Part shown: positions 1-8,885 of the stretch, one piece after another
Numbering within the stretch: the first letter of the stretch is position 1
Layout of the letters: each line of letters begins with the position of its first letter
Assembly: GCF_002813375.1 (NCBI RefSeq)
Contig: NZ_PHUJ01000003.1
Span: forward strand, 2,604,001 to 2,668,000
Origin: Pseudonocardia alni
Lineage (GTDB): Bacteria; Actinomycetota; Actinomycetes; Mycobacteriales; Pseudonocardiaceae
Length of the DNA: 64,000 bases
Direction of reading: 5' to 3'
The notes under the pieces: generated by a model
What the model saw: only the letters and a program-made list of their open reading frames with translations
The model's database searches: none
Told to the model about the DNA's origin: nothing
Made by a program: the position numbers and the translations under genes

Positions 1-308
1 GCGGCCTCGGCGTCGTGCCGCAGGCCCGCCGTGAGCTGCTTGACCACGTCGATCCGCTCGACCGGGTCCGCGGTCACCCGGGCCAGCTCGACGATCCGGT
101 CGGTCTGCCCGGCCTCCCAGTAGCGCAGCAGGCCACGGACGAAGCCCGCCCAGCCGCCGAAGTGGTGGTAGAACGACCCGCTGGTCACGCCGAGCGACCG
201 GCACAACGGACCGATCTTGAGCCCGGCCGCGCCCTCGCGCGCGAGGATCGACAACGCGGCGTCGTAGTACTGCTCGGCAGCTATCTGCCGACCCGCTCTC
301 CTGGCCAC
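1..308 (-). CDS. TetR family transcriptional regulator, C-terminus beyond window
   Basis: About 102 residues are visible from a GTG start at 308, and the gene runs off the left edge. The N-terminal region is a typical TetR DNA-binding domain: an amphipathic first helix (AAEQYYDAALSILAREG, residues about 11-27), then the helix-turn-helix 'GPLCRSLGVTSGSFYHHFGG' with the family's S-F-Y-x-H-F signature. The part that would show the ligand pocket is mostly missing, so the effector is unknown. It lies downstream of the truncated aldehyde dehydrogenase on the same strand and may once have controlled it. The GTG is chosen because homology begins immediately after it. Confidence 0.8.
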   Translation of the reverse strand, partial: MARRAGRQIAAEQYYDAALSILAREGAAGLKIGPLCRSLGVTSGSFYHHFGGWAGFVRGLLRYWEAGQTDRIVELARVTADPVERIDVVKQLTAGLRHDAEA

Positions 309-373
309 CCCGCCCGCCCCCTCTCCACGACCCGTGCCGACCCACCAGGGTGCCACGCCGGACGCGTGTCCGA

Positions 374-768
374 TCAGAAGATCCTGCGCAGCAGGCGTTC
401 GGTCCGCCCATCGCAGGGCGGGTAGACGATGCCGGGATCGGGCCGGGCCGGCTTGCGCAGCACCGCCCGCCGGTGCGACAAGTTCTCGAACCCGAACCGC
501 CCGTGGTAGGCGCCGGAGCCGCTGCGCCCCACTCCCCCGAAGGGCAGCCGGGGCACCAGTAGGTGGAACATCAGGTGGTTGACGACGGTCGCCCCGGCGG
601 GGACCTCGCGGGTGACCCGCTCCGCGGTGCGCGACGAGCTGGTGAACACGTAGGCGGCCAGGGGCTTCGGACCGGCGTTGACGTGCGCGATCGCGGCGTC
701 GACACCGTCGACGGTCAGCACCGGCAGGATCGGGCCGAAGATCTCCTCGGTCATGAGCCGGGACCCCG
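374..768 (-). pseudogene. Truncated aldehyde dehydrogenase (C-terminal third only)
   Basis: The reading frame carries only the last ~130 residues of a coniferyl-aldehyde-type (class 3) aldehyde dehydrogenase. It contains the conserved EEIFGPILPV segment, the 'PAGATVVNHLMFHLL' stretch, 'LPFGGVGRSGSGAYHG' and the 'FENLSHRRAV' tail. The catalytic Cys/Glu region and the whole NAD-binding domain are absent. In-frame residues upstream of the first Met (S-R-L) still look like the family, but the frame then becomes R/P-rich and homology stops near 768, exactly where a second truncated gene starts on the opposite strand. It is not expected to make an active enzyme. Confidence 0.8.
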
Positions 769-769
769 G

Positions 770-1116
770 CCGCGGTCGACGACGACGTCGAGGCCGCCGC
801 GGACCGGATCCGCCCGTTCCTCGCGCTCTACATCGGCGGGATGGGCGCCACGGGCGCGAACTTCCACTACGAGGTCTTCGCCCGCATGGGCTACGACGAC
901 GAGTGCGCCCGCATCCAGGAGCTCTACCTGGGCGGGGACAAGGACGCGGCCGCGACGGCCATCCCGACCTCGATGGTCGAGCAGGTGGCCCTGATCGGCC
1001 CGAAGGCGAAGATCGCCGAGGAGCTGCCGGTGTTCCGCGACTCGCTGATCACGACGATGGTCGTCGACGGCAGCCCGGAGCACCTGCGCACCGTGCGCGA
1101 GCTCGTCGACGGCTGA
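770..1116 (+). pseudogene. Truncated LLM-class F420-dependent oxidoreductase (C-terminal part)
   Basis: The frame from about 770 encodes the C-terminal ~115 residues of a luciferase-like monooxygenase of the F420-dependent type. Recognisable segments are 'DDDVEAAADRIRPFLALYIG' followed by GGMGATGANFH, ARMGYDDE and a late 'VALIGPKAKIAEELPVFRDS' motif. An in-frame stop at 754-756 precedes the homology, and the N-terminal two thirds of the TIM barrel, including the F420 pocket, are missing. Translation from the internal ATG at 841 is possible but would give an incomplete fold. It abuts the truncated aldehyde dehydrogenase head to head. Confidence 0.75.
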
Positions 1117-1130
1117 CCCGCTCCCCACAC

Positions 1131-1169
1131 CGACGGCCCCGGTCCCGCTCGTGCGGGCCGGGGCCGTCG
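1131..1169. terminator. Intrinsic hairpin between convergent genes
   Basis: A 12-bp GC-rich perfect stem (1131-1142 with 1158-1169) encloses a second 5-bp stem. It lies between the luciferase-like remnant (+) and the alcohol dehydrogenase (-), so it can stop transcription from both sides. There is no long T-run, which is normal in high-GC actinobacteria. Confidence 0.6.
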
Positions 1170-1186
1170 ATGCGCGCCGGGGGCGG

Positions 1187-2293
1187 TCAGTAGCGGATCA
1201 GGCCGCGGATGTTGCGTCCGGAACGCATGTCCTCATAGCCCTCGTTGACCTGGTCGAGGGTGTACTCCTTGGTGATCAGCTCACGGAGCTTGAGGTGGCC
1301 GAGGTTGTGCATCTCCAGCAGCCGCGGGATGTCGAACTGGGCCGCGGAGCTGCCGAACAGCGCGCCGCGGATCTGCTTCTCGTAGAGCGTGAGGTCGAGC
1401 AGCGACAGCGACGCCGTCTCCTCCTCGGCCCGGGCCAGCGCGGTGACGACGACCCGGCCGCGCTTGCCGACCAGCTGCAGCGCGGGCTGCAGGTCCTCGC
1501 CCATCGCGACGCCCGTGCACAGGACCGCCGCCTCGGCCATCTGCCCGCGGGTCAGCTCGCTGACGATCTCCCAGGCCTCGTCGATGCTCGCGGCGACGTG
1601 CGTGGCGCCCAGCTCGCGGGAGCGCTCCCGCTTGTGCTCGACCGGGTCGACGGCCACGACGTACCGGCAGCCCGCCGCCCGGGCGCCCTGCACCGCGTTC
1701 GCGCCGATGCCGCCGATCCCGATGACCACGGCGGTGTCCCCGGCCCGCAGGTCCGCGGTGCGCACCGAGGAGCCGAAGCCGGTGGTGACGCCGCAGCCGA
1801 CCAGCGCGGCCAGGTCCAGCGGGAAGCCCTCGTCGATCTTCACGGCGGACTTCACCGGGACCACGGTGTGCCGGGCGAACGTGCCGAGCAGGCACATCTG
1901 GCCCAGGTCCTCGCCACGGGCGTGGAACCGGTAGGTGCCGTCGAGCTGCGGGCCGAGGGTGGCGCCGGCGCCGTCGTTGCAGAGGTTCGGCTGGCCCTTG
2001 GAGCAGTACGGGCAGCGCCCGCAGGAGGGCAGGAAGGTCATGACGACCGGGTCGCCGACCTCGAGTTCGGTGACGCCCGGGCCGACCTCGATGACCCGGC
2101 CCGCGCCCTCGTGGCCGCCGACCATCGGCAGGACCGCGGGCAGGTCACCGGTCACGAGGTGCTCGTCGGAGTGGCACAGCCCCGATGCGGTCAGCTCGAC
2201 CATGACCTCCCCGGCGTTCGGGGAGTCGAGCTCGACCTCCTCGATCTCCCACTTGCCACCGGGTTCCCACAGCACCGCTGCCGTCGTACGCAT
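1187..2293 (-). CDS. NDMA-dependent (nicotinoprotein-type) zinc alcohol dehydrogenase
   Basis: A 368-residue medium-chain zinc alcohol dehydrogenase. Catalytic zinc ligands are Cys40 (SGLCHSDEH) and His61 (GGHEGAG). The structural zinc loop is CGRCPYCSKGQPNLC at about 92-106, and the Rossmann motif GIGGIGANAV is near residue 196. The sequence from MRTTAAVLWEPG to the SGRNIRGLIRY end matches the actinobacterial group that keeps NAD(H) bound and is assayed with N,N-dimethyl-4-nitrosoaniline. The start at 2293 is preferred over the frame's earlier start because family similarity begins at MRTTAAV. It oxidises alcohols or aldehydes with an unknown in vivo electron acceptor. The gene stands alone, with no mycofactocin genes in view. 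Confidence 0.88.
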   Translation of the reverse strand: MRTTAAVLWEPGGKWEIEEVELDSPNAGEVMVELTASGLCHSDEHLVTGDLPAVLPMVGGHEGAGRVIEVGPGVTELEVGDPVVMTFLPSCGRCPYCSKGQPNLCNDGAGATLGPQLDGTYRFHARGEDLGQMCLLGTFARHTVVPVKSAVKIDEGFPLDLAALVGCGVTTGFGSSVRTADLRAGDTAVVIGIGGIGANAVQGARAAGCRYVVAVDPVEHKRERSRELGATHVAASIDEAWEIVSELTRGQMAEAAVLCTGVAMGEDLQPALQLVGKRGRVVVTALARAEEETASLSLLDLTLYEKQIRGALFGSSAAQFDIPRLLEMHNLGHLKLRELITKEYTLDQVNEGYEDMRSGRNIRGLIRY

Positions 2294-2376
2294 GGCGGTC
2301 GATCCTGGCCGCGCGGAGACCTCCGGCACAGCCGTCGCCCGCGCCAGCGCTGGCCCCCGGGTGCCAGGGGAGGTCC

Positions 2377-3660
2377 TCAGGTGCCGGCGAGCGGCAGGGT
2401 GAGCCGGGCGACGAGGCCGCCGCCCTCACGCGGGAGCAGGCTCAGCTCACCGTCCATCGCGGACGCGAGCGCCTCGGCGATCCACAGGCCCAGCCCGGCG
2501 GTACCGCGACGCTCCCCCAGCGCGACGCCCTTGGCCGTCACGACGCCCTCCTGACCCGCGGGAAGCCCGGGCCCGCGGTCGCGGACCTCGGCGGTGAGCA
2601 CGGCGCCGTCGTGGGCCAGGTGCAGCTCCACGACCTCGTCACCGGAGTGCCGGGCGGCGTTCTCGGCCAGGTTGGTGAGCATCCGGCGCAGCCGCTGCGG
2701 GTCGCAGTGGACCGCGGCCCCGGCCGGTTCGACGACCGGGTGCCGCCGGTGCGCGGCGATCCCGGCGGCGTCGAGCACGGCGTCGGCCAGCTCGGCGAGC
2801 GCGACGCGGCGGGGCCGGTCGCGCCCGAGCGGGCTGCCGTCGGCGACGGCCAGGTCGGCCAGCCCGTCGAGCATGTCCTGGAGGTGGGCGGCGTGGTCGG
2901 CGAGCAGCCGCGACGCCCGCCGGGCGGCGTCCCCGCCCAGCCTGCCCGCGGCGAGGTCGGCCGACAGCGCGGTCAGCGAGGCGACCGGGGTCCGGAACTC
3001 GTGCAGCACGACGCGGGCCCCGTCCAGCCGGGCCCGGCTCTGGGACACGATCCGGTCCCGCAGCGCGCGCTCGGACAGGTAACGCTCGTGCTCGCTCTCG
3101 GCCCGGGCCCGGGTGGTGGCGATGTCGGCGAGCTGGCGTTCCAGCAGGCGCACGAGCACCCCGGTGAGCACCGCCGTCGCGAACAGGAAACCGGTCCACC
3201 ACAGTCCCGCGACGACCGCGGCGCCGACCGTGACCCCCGGGTCGGAGCCGAGTAGCGCCGCCACGGTGTAGCCGACGCCGAGACCGAGCGCGACGAGCTG
3301 CCCGAGCCGGTGCCCGCCGCGGAGCGCGATCGCGATGACGACCAGCGGCAGCGCGGCCACCATCGGGCTCGCCACCCCGCCGGTGAGTCCGCAGGCGAGC
3401 AGGGCGAGCAGACCGTCGATCCCGGTCAGCACGGCCGGCGGGACGGGCAGCCGCCCGCGGAGCACCGAGACGACGCCGAGCGCGGCCGCGTAGACCGCGC
3501 TCAGCCCGATCAGGACGGCGGCGACGACCGGCCGGGCTCCGGTGAGGTCCGGCCGGGCCACCAGCAGGCCGACAGCGCCGAGCACGACGCAGATCCTCAG
3601 GACGACGGCCTGGCGCTCCTCCCGGGTGCGTTCGGGCAGTTCACCGGCGTGCGCGGTCAC
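2377..3660 (-). CDS. Membrane sensor histidine kinase
   Basis: About 427 residues from the GTG at 3660. The N-terminal ~170 residues hold about six hydrophobic segments with little extracellular sequence, followed by a charged coiled-coil linker. The dimerisation box is HEFRTP with phospho-acceptor His220. The ATPase domain has the N-box NLAENAARHS, G1 DRGPGLP and G2 GTAGLGLWIAEAL. It is divergent from the LuxR-type response regulator at 3716 and is its likely partner. Alternative in-frame starts at 3699 (GTG) and 3717 (ATG) exist. The latter would overlap the regulator's start codon and leave no promoter, so 3660 is preferred. The signal is unknown; an intramembrane or membrane-stress sensor is plausible from the topology. 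Confidence 0.85.
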   Translation of the reverse strand: MTAHAGELPERTREERQAVVLRICVVLGAVGLLVARPDLTGARPVVAAVLIGLSAVYAAALGVVSVLRGRLPVPPAVLTGIDGLLALLACGLTGGVASPMVAALPLVVIAIALRGGHRLGQLVALGLGVGYTVAALLGSDPGVTVGAAVVAGLWWTGFLFATAVLTGVLVRLLERQLADIATTRARAESEHERYLSERALRDRIVSQSRARLDGARVVLHEFRTPVASLTALSADLAAGRLGGDAARRASRLLADHAAHLQDMLDGLADLAVADGSPLGRDRPRRVALAELADAVLDAAGIAAHRRHPVVEPAGAAVHCDPQRLRRMLTNLAENAARHSGDEVVELHLAHDGAVLTAEVRDRGPGLPAGQEGVVTAKGVALGERRGTAGLGLWIAEALASAMDGELSLLPREGGGLVARLTLPLAGT

Positions 3661-3701
3661 GGTCGAGGCCTCTCGGGAGCGGACGGGGTCGGCGGCCACA
3701 C

Positions 3702-3707
3702 TAGGCT
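3702..3707 (+). promoter_or_regulatory. -10 element of a probably leaderless promoter for the response regulator
   Basis: TAGGCT fits the actinobacterial TAnnnT -10 pattern and sits 8 bases before the ATG at 3716, so transcription would begin at or next to the start codon. No Shine-Dalgarno sequence precedes the ATG. No clear -35 is visible. Confidence 0.5.
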
Positions 3708-3715
3708 CACCGACC

Positions 3716-4390
3716 ATGCCGCCCGTGCCGACAGCGCCGCACGTGGTCGTCATCGTCGACGACCACGCCCTGTTCGCACAGGGCCTCGCCCTGCTGCTGG
3801 AGTCCCGCGCCGGGGACACCTTCCGGGTCGCGGGCTCGACCACCGCCGGGGAGGACGCCGTCGCGCTGGTCGGGAGGCACCGGGCCGGGATCGCGATCGT
3901 CGACCTCGCGCTCCCCCCGCTGGGCGGGGTGGAGACGATCCGCCGGGTCAAGGCCGCCTACCCCGCCACCCGGGTGCTGGCGCTGTCGGGCACCGAGGAC
4001 CTGGACCTCGCCGCCGCCGCGATGCGCGCCGGCGCCGACGGCTACCTGGGCAAGTCCGCCGACCCGGAGGTACTGGTCGCGCCGCTGCTGTCGATCGCGG
4101 CCGGGGTGCGGGTACTGCGTGCGGAGCTGCTCGACGCGCTGCTCGACGCGGCCGACCGCACCGCCGACGGCCTGCTCGACCGGCTCGGTGAGCGCGACAT
4201 CGAACTGTGGACGCTGCTGGCGCGGGGCCTGGAGACCGCCGACATCGCCCGCCCGATGCTGGTCAGCGAGCGCACCGCCAAGCGCATGATCGCCTCGCTG
4301 CTGCACAAGCTGGGCGCGGCGAACCGGATCGAGGCGGCCGCGCTGGCGGGGCGCTGCGGGCTGCTCGACGAGCACCCGGCCGGCCGCTGA
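3716..4390 (+). CDS. NarL/LuxR-type response regulator
   Basis: A 224-residue protein with a receiver domain (residues about 8-125): acidic pair Asp15-Asp16, phospho-acceptor Asp63 (IVDLALPPLGG), switch Ser91 and Lys113 (GYLGKSA). A C-terminal LuxR-type helix-turn-helix follows (about 155-215, LLARGLETADIARPMLVSER then TAKRMIASLLHKLGAANR). The ATG at 3716 is favoured by the -10-like element directly upstream. The adjacent divergent kinase at 2377-3660 is the presumed phosphodonor. That kinase has an OmpR-style HisKA box, whereas NarL-type regulators usually pair with HisKA_3 kinases. Target genes are unknown; autoregulation of the shared intergenic region is likely. Confidence 0.88.
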   Translation: MPPVPTAPHVVVIVDDHALFAQGLALLLESRAGDTFRVAGSTTAGEDAVALVGRHRAGIAIVDLALPPLGGVETIRRVKAAYPATRVLALSGTEDLDLAAAAMRAGADGYLGKSADPEVLVAPLLSIAAGVRVLRAELLDALLDAADRTADGLLDRLGERDIELWTLLARGLETADIARPMLVSERTAKRMIASLLHKLGAANRIEAAALAGRCGLLDEHPAGR

Positions 4391-4531
4391 GGTCCGCGAC
4401 GGCACGCCGCACGGCCCGGACGGGCCAAGCCTGGCCCGGTGATCGGCTGCGCGCCCCGGACGGCGCGGGACAGACTCGCGGCGACGTGCCGGGCGGCATC
4501 CTGCCCGGCCACATCTCGCGAGGAGGCGCTG

Positions 4532-4942
4532 ATGGCCGTGTTCGCCGACGAGGCCGAGGTCTACGAGTACCTGGGCGGGGTGTTCCGGATCGGGATGGCC
4601 GACCCGGACCTGGTGGCGAAGCTGCAGCCGTCCGGGGTCGTCCTGCGGATCACATACACGAACCCGGACGCCGTCCTGACCGTGGACATGCCGAACTCCG
4701 AGATCCACACCGGCGCCGGGCAGGGCCCCGACCCGAACATCGAGCTGTTCATGTCCGCCGACACCGGCAACCGGTTCTGGCTGGGCAAGGTCATCCTCCC
4801 GGTCGCGATGGCCAAGGGCGACGTCCGCGCCAAGGGCCCGGTCTCGAAGGTCCTCAAGCTGCTGCCGATCGCCAAGCAGCTCTTCGGCCCGTACAAGGCG
4901 AAGCTCGAGGCCGAGGGCCGCGAGGACCTGCTGAAGGCCTGA
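4532..4942 (+). CDS. SCP2 sterol-binding domain protein
   Basis: A 136-residue single-domain protein of the SCP-2 fold. The strand-rich core includes 'VVLRITYTNPDAVLTVDMPN', 'IELFMSADTGNRFWLGKV' and a C-terminal 'LPIAKQLFGPYKAKL' helix, typical of short actinobacterial SCP2 proteins associated with lipid, sterol or CoA-ester metabolism. The ATG at 4532 has a strong AGGAGG five bases upstream, which decides the start. It binds a hydrophobic ligand; the ligand cannot be read from the sequence. The racemase and ligase-type genes nearby fit a lipid-handling context but do not form an operon with it. Confidence 0.8.
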   Translation: MAVFADEAEVYEYLGGVFRIGMADPDLVAKLQPSGVVLRITYTNPDAVLTVDMPNSEIHTGAGQGPDPNIELFMSADTGNRFWLGKVILPVAMAKGDVRAKGPVSKVLKLLPIAKQLFGPYKAKLEAEGREDLLKA

Positions 4943-5034
4943 CCACGATCGGGTGAAGACCCCCGGCCGTCCGGCCCGCCACGACGGCGCCCGGCGAGAC
5001 TGGGGGTCGACCCCACCCGACGGAGGCGCCGGCG

Positions 5035-5319
5035 ATGGACAACATCTGGCTGGACGTGCACGCCTGGCAGCCCCTGCGGGGCGTGCTGCACCGGATGACC
5101 GAGATCGAGTGCGACGCACCCGACCCGCTGCCCCGCGACTTCGACGAGTGGCACGGCTGGGCCGAGGCCTGCCTGCTGGAGGTCGCGACGCGGGACGGCT
5201 GGCAGCACGGCCGCTACGCCTACACGATCCAGGAACGGGACGCGACCGACCATCCCGTCCGTGAGATCGGCAAGGACATCTGGGACTACGAGGAGCCGGC
5301 TCGCGAGTCGACCGGCTGA
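5035..5319 (+). CDS. Conserved-looking hypothetical protein, 94 aa
   Basis: An acidic, Trp-rich soluble protein with no recognised domain, signal peptide or membrane segment. It has a good GGAGG Shine-Dalgarno sequence about 8 bases before the ATG and typical third-position GC, so it is likely a real gene. It lies between the SCP2 gene and the racemase on the same strand, with a short gap to the racemase (59 bases), and may be cotranscribed with it. Function unknown. Confidence 0.6.
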   Translation: MDNIWLDVHAWQPLRGVLHRMTEIECDAPDPLPRDFDEWHGWAEACLLEVATRDGWQHGRYAYTIQERDATDHPVREIGKDIWDYEEPARESTG

Positions 5320-5378
5320 GCACCGGCGCCGGGTCGCTACCGTCGCCGGGAACCGATCGCGCGACGAGGAGGTCCACG

Positions 5379-6479
5379 GTGACACGGGGCAAGGGTCCGC
5401 TGGCCGGACTGAAGGTGATCGAGCTGGCCGGGATCGGGCCGGGGCCGCACGCGGCGATGATCCTGGGCGATCTCGGGGCGGACGTCGTCCGCGTCGACCG
5501 GCCGTCGGGCGGGCTGAAGCTCGGGTCCGACGCGGTACCCGACCCGACGGCGCGCGGCCGGCGGTCGGTCACCGCAGACCTGAAGGACCCGGCGGGCCTG
5601 GAGACCGTGCTGCGGCTGGTCGAGTCCGCCGACGTCCTCCTGGAGGGCTACCGGCCGGGCGTCACCGAGCGCCTCGGCGTCGGCCCCGAGGACTGCCACG
5701 CCCGCAACCCGCGCCTGGTCTACGGGCGGATGACCGGCTGGGGCCAGGACGGCCCGATGGCGCCGCGCGCCGGGCACGACCTGAACTACATCTCGCTGAC
5801 CGGTGCGCTGCACGCGATCGGCCGCGCCGGGGAGCGTCCGGTCCCGCCCCTGAACCTGGTCGGGGACTTCGGCGGCGGGTCGATGCTGCTCGTCGTCGGC
5901 GTGCTGGCCGCGATCTGGGAGGCGAAGGCCTCCGGGCAGGGCCAGGTCGTCGACGCCGCCATGGTCGACGGCGTCAGCGTGCTGAACCAGATGTTCTGGG
6001 GCTTCCTGTCCCAGGACGCCTGGGTCGACGAGCGCGACTCCAACCTGCTCGACGGGCACGCCCCGTTCTACGACACCTACACCTGCGCCGACGGCGGGCA
6101 CATGGCCGTCGGGGCGCTGGAGCCGCAGTTCTACGCCCAGCTCATCGCCGGCCTGGGGCTCACCGAGGACGACCTCGGCCCGCAGTACGACCGCGGCGGC
6201 TGGCCGGCCATGCGGGCCCGGTTCACCGAGGTGTTCGCCTCCAAGCCCCGCGACGAGTGGGCCGCGGTCTTCGAGGGCACCGACGCCTGCACCACCCCGG
6301 TGCTGTCGTTCGCCGAGGCCCGCGAGAACGCGCACCTGACCGCGCGCGGCACGATCGTCACCTCCGACGGCGTGCCCCAGGCCGCCCCGGCACCGCGCTT
6401 CTCCCGCACGGTCACCGAGACCGCCGGTCGCGGCACCGGCCCGGAGAGCGTCGAGGACGTCCTGCGCGACTGGGCCTGA
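5379..6479 (+). CDS. mcr: Alpha-methylacyl-CoA racemase (CaiB/BaiF CoA-transferase family III)
   Basis: A 366-residue protein closely resembling the mycobacterial racemase throughout. It has the N-terminal '[20 protein letters not shown]' segment, the catalytic His in '[17 protein letters not shown]' and the catalytic Asp in '[11 protein letters not shown]'. The C-terminal [14 protein letters not shown] and CTTPVLSF regions are also present. It would interconvert (2R)- and (2S)-methyl-branched acyl-CoA so that branched fatty acids or sterol side chains can enter beta-oxidation. The GTG start has AGGAGG upstream. The catalytic residues and overall match favour a racemase over a CoA-transferase. 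It converges on rplA, with a strong hairpin between them. Confidence 0.88.
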   Translation: MTRGKGPLAGLKVIELAGIGPGPHAAMILGDLGADVVRVDRPSGGLKLGSDAVPDPTARGRRSVTADLKDPAGLETVLRLVESADVLLEGYRPGVTERLGVGPEDCHARNPRLVYGRMTGWGQDGPMAPRAGHDLNYISLTGALHAIGRAGERPVPPLNLVGDFGGGSMLLVVGVLAAIWEAKASGQGQVVDAAMVDGVSVLNQMFWGFLSQDAWVDERDSNLLDGHAPFYDTYTCADGGHMAVGALEPQFYAQLIAGLGLTEDDLGPQYDRGGWPAMRARFTEVFASKPRDEWAAVFEGTDACTTPVLSFAEARENAHLTARGTIVTSDGVPQAAPAPRFSRTVTETAGRGTGPESVEDVLRDWA

Positions 6480-6484
6480 CCCGC

Positions 6485-6532
6485 ACACGACGACGCCCCC
6501 GGCTCCGCAGGGAACCGGGGGCGTCGTCGTGT
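6485..6532. terminator. Strong bidirectional hairpin between racemase and rplA
   Basis: An 18-bp perfect stem (6485-6502 with 6515-6532) with a 12-base loop lies between the converging racemase (+) and rplA (-) genes. It is the clear end of the rplK-rplA transcript. Confidence 0.75.
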
Positions 6533-6550
6533 CAGGCGCTGATCAGTCGA

Positions 6551-7273
6551 TCAGTCGGTCTCCTCGTCCGCGACCAGCAGGTTGCGGGTGCGGTTCGGGT
6601 CCACCGGGATGCCCGGCCCGGTGGTGGTGGAGACGGTGATCTTCTTGACGTAGCGGCCCTTGGCGGCCGACGGCTTGAGCCGCAGGATCTCGTCGTAGGC
6701 GGCGCCGTAGTTCTCCACCAGCTTCTCGGTGTCGAACGAGGCCTTGCCGATGACGAGGTGCAGGTTGGCCTGCTTGTCGACCCGGAAGTTGACCTTGCCG
6801 CCCTTGATCTCGTTGATGGCCTTCGTGACGTCCGGCGTCACGGTGCCCGTCTTCGGGTTCGGCATCAGGCCACGCGGGCCGAGGATGCGGGCGATGCGGC
6901 CGACCTTGGCCATCTGGTCCGGGGTCGCGATGGCGGCGTCGAAGTCGAGCCACCCGCCCTGGATCCGCTCGATGAGGTCCTCGGCGCCCACGGCGTCGGC
7001 GCCGGCGGCCTCAGCCTCGGCGGCCTTGTCACCGGTGGCGAACACGATCACCCGGGCGGTCTTGCCGGTACCGTGCGGCAGGTTCACGGTGCCGCGGACC
7101 ATCTGGTCCGCCTTGCGGGGGTCGACGCCCAGCCGCATCGCGACCTCGACGGTCGCGTCGGTGTTCTTGCTGGACGTGTCCTGGGCCAGCTTCGCCGCCG
7201 AGAGCGGCGAGTAGAGGCGGTCCGCGTCGATCTTCGCGGCGGCCTCTCGGTAGGCCTTGCTGCGCTGTGCCAT
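6551..7273 (-). CDS. rplA: 50S ribosomal protein L1
   Basis: A 240-residue L1, usual length, matching from '[15 protein letters not shown]' through the signature segment '[20 protein letters not shown]' and the C-terminal '[20 protein letters not shown]'. It binds 23S rRNA at the L1 stalk and in many bacteria represses its own operon. It lies 85 bases downstream of rplK. Unlike in most bacteria, rplJ-rplL do not follow: the transcript ends at the 6485-6532 hairpin. Confidence 0.97.
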   Translation of the reverse strand: MAQRSKAYREAAAKIDADRLYSPLSAAKLAQDTSSKNTDATVEVAMRLGVDPRKADQMVRGTVNLPHGTGKTARVIVFATGDKAAEAEAAGADAVGAEDLIERIQGGWLDFDAAIATPDQMAKVGRIARILGPRGLMPNPKTGTVTPDVTKAINEIKGGKVNFRVDKQANLHLVIGKASFDTEKLVENYGAAYDEILRLKPSAAKGRYVKKITVSTTTGPGIPVDPNRTRNLLVADEETD

Positions 7274-7358
7274 CTGTCCTCGTCTCCTTAGAGAGGTCAG
7301 GTCGTGGTCGGAGCCGCGCCCGGCTCTCCCACGCGTACGGGTGGTGTGGGGGGCTCGC

Positions 7359-7793
7359 TCAGCCGTCGACCGTGATGCCCATCGACCGGGCGGTGCCGGC
7401 GATGATCTTGGCGGCCTGGTCGAGGTCGTTCGCGTTCAGGTCGTTCATCTTGACCTGGGCGATCTCCCGGACCTGGGCCATGGTCACGCTGGCGACCTTG
7501 GTCTTGTGCGGCTCGCCGGAGCCCTTCTCGACACCGGCCGCCTTGAGCAGGAGCCGCGCCGCGGGCGGGGTCTTCAGCTCGAAGGAGAACGACCGGTCCT
7601 CGAAGACCGAGATCTCGACCGGCACGATGTTGCCGCGCTGGGCCTCGGTCGCCGCGTTGTAGGCCTTGCAGAACTCCATGATGTTGACGCCGTGCTGGCC
7701 CAGTGCGGGGCCGACCGGCGGGGCCGGCGTCGCTGCGCCTGCCTGGATCTGGAGCTTGATGATCGCGGAGAGCTTCCGCTTCTTGGGGGGCAT
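7359..7793 (-). CDS. rplK: 50S ribosomal protein L11
   Basis: A 144-residue L11 with the N-terminal [20 protein letters not shown] signature and the C-terminal rRNA-binding domain ([20 protein letters not shown], then [12 protein letters not shown]). It forms the base of the GTPase-associated stalk and is needed for factor-dependent GTP hydrolysis and RelA activation. It is followed by rplA and preceded by nusG, the universal secE-nusG-rplK-rplA order. Confidence 0.97.
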   Translation of the reverse strand: MPPKKRKLSAIIKLQIQAGAATPAPPVGPALGQHGVNIMEFCKAYNAATEAQRGNIVPVEISVFEDRSFSFELKTPPAARLLLKAAGVEKGSGEPHKTKVASVTMAQVREIAQVKMNDLNANDLDQAAKIIAGTARSMGITVDG

Positions 7794-7864
7794 GTCCGTT
7801 CCTCAGTGATCGATGTGCACGCCGCGCGGCCCTGCCATGCCGCGGACGTTCCTCACGGGTGCGA

Positions 7865-8827
7865 TCAGATCTTGGAGACCTGGTTGAACCCGAGCTCGAC
7901 CGGGGTCTCCCGGCCGAAGATCGAGACCAGCACCTTGAGCTTCTGGGCGTCGACGTTGACCTCGGAGATGCTCGCGGGGAGCGTGGCGAACGGGCCGTCC
8001 ATGACGGTGACCGACTCGCCGACCTCGAAGTCGACCTCGATGGTGGGGGCGCCGCCGGACGAGCCGGAGCCGCCGCCGGACGCGGTCCTGCCGGCCTCGG
8101 CCTCCTTCTTGGGGGCCTCGACCTTCGGCAGCAGGAACTTCACGACCTCGTTGATCGTCAGCGGCGACGGCTTGGACGTCGCGCCGACGAAACCGGTGAC
8201 GCCCGGCGTGTTCCGCACCGCGCCCCAGGACTGGTCGTTGAGCTCCATCCGCACCAGGATGTAGCCGGGCAGCACCTTGCGCTGGACCTTCTTGCGCTGC
8301 CCGTTCTTGATCTCGGTGACCTCCTCGGTGGGCACCTCGACCTGGAAGATGTAGTCCTCGACGTCCAGGGTCTGCGCCCGGGTCTCGAGGTTCGACTTCA
8401 CCTTGTTCTCGTAGCCCGCGTAGGAGTGGACGACGTACCAGTCGCCGGGCGCGCGACGCAGTGCGGCGCGCAGCTCCTCCTCCGGATCCACGTCCTCGGC
8501 CGGCTCCTCCGCGGCGGCGTCCGCACCGTCGGTGTCGGCGTCCCCGGTGTCGGCGTCCCCGGAGTCGCCGGCGACGGCGTCGTCCGCGTCCTCGGCGGTC
8601 GGGACCGTCTCGCCCTCGCCGTCCAGCGTCTCCGCCTCGGCGCCGGGGGTGCTGTCGTCGTCGGCCTCGGTGTAGTCGCCGGAGACGGCGTCCTCACCGT
8701 GCGCCGCCTCGACGTCGGCGTCCTGGACGGACTGCTCGGGCAGCGTCTCGTCGGCCGCGTTCTCGGCGACGGCGTCGATCGCGGCCTCGTCGGCCGCCTC
8801 GTCGTACGCCTTGCTGTCGGAGGTCAC
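7865..8827 (-). CDS. nusG: Transcription termination/antitermination factor NusG, with long acidic N-terminal extension
   Basis: A 320-residue protein. Residues 1 to ~120 are a low-complexity acidic Ala/Asp/Glu/Thr extension. The NGN domain follows (about 126-235, [20 protein letters not shown] through '[15 protein letters not shown]' and [12 protein letters not shown]). The KOW domain is at about 265-320 ([20 protein letters not shown] to the [10 protein letters not shown] end). NusG binds RNA polymerase and contacts Rho or ribosomal S10. Acidic N-terminal extensions are common in actinobacterial NusG and make it much longer than the ~180-residue E. coli protein. It lies between secE and rplK. 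Confidence 0.96.
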   Translation of the reverse strand: MTSDSKAYDEAADEAAIDAVAENAADETLPEQSVQDADVEAAHGEDAVSGDYTEADDDSTPGAEAETLDGEGETVPTAEDADDAVAGDSGDADTGDADTDGADAAAEEPAEDVDPEEELRAALRRAPGDWYVVHSYAGYENKVKSNLETRAQTLDVEDYIFQVEVPTEEVTEIKNGQRKKVQRKVLPGYILVRMELNDQSWGAVRNTPGVTGFVGATSKPSPLTINEVVKFLLPKVEAPKKEAEAGRTASGGGSGSSGGAPTIEVDFEVGESVTVMDGPFATLPASISEVNVDAQKLKVLVSIFGRETPVELGFNQVSKI

Positions 8828-8885
8828 GTCCTACTCGCTTCCATTGTTCGGTGTCGGTCGGAGCCGGTCGGCGTTCGTACTCGCG

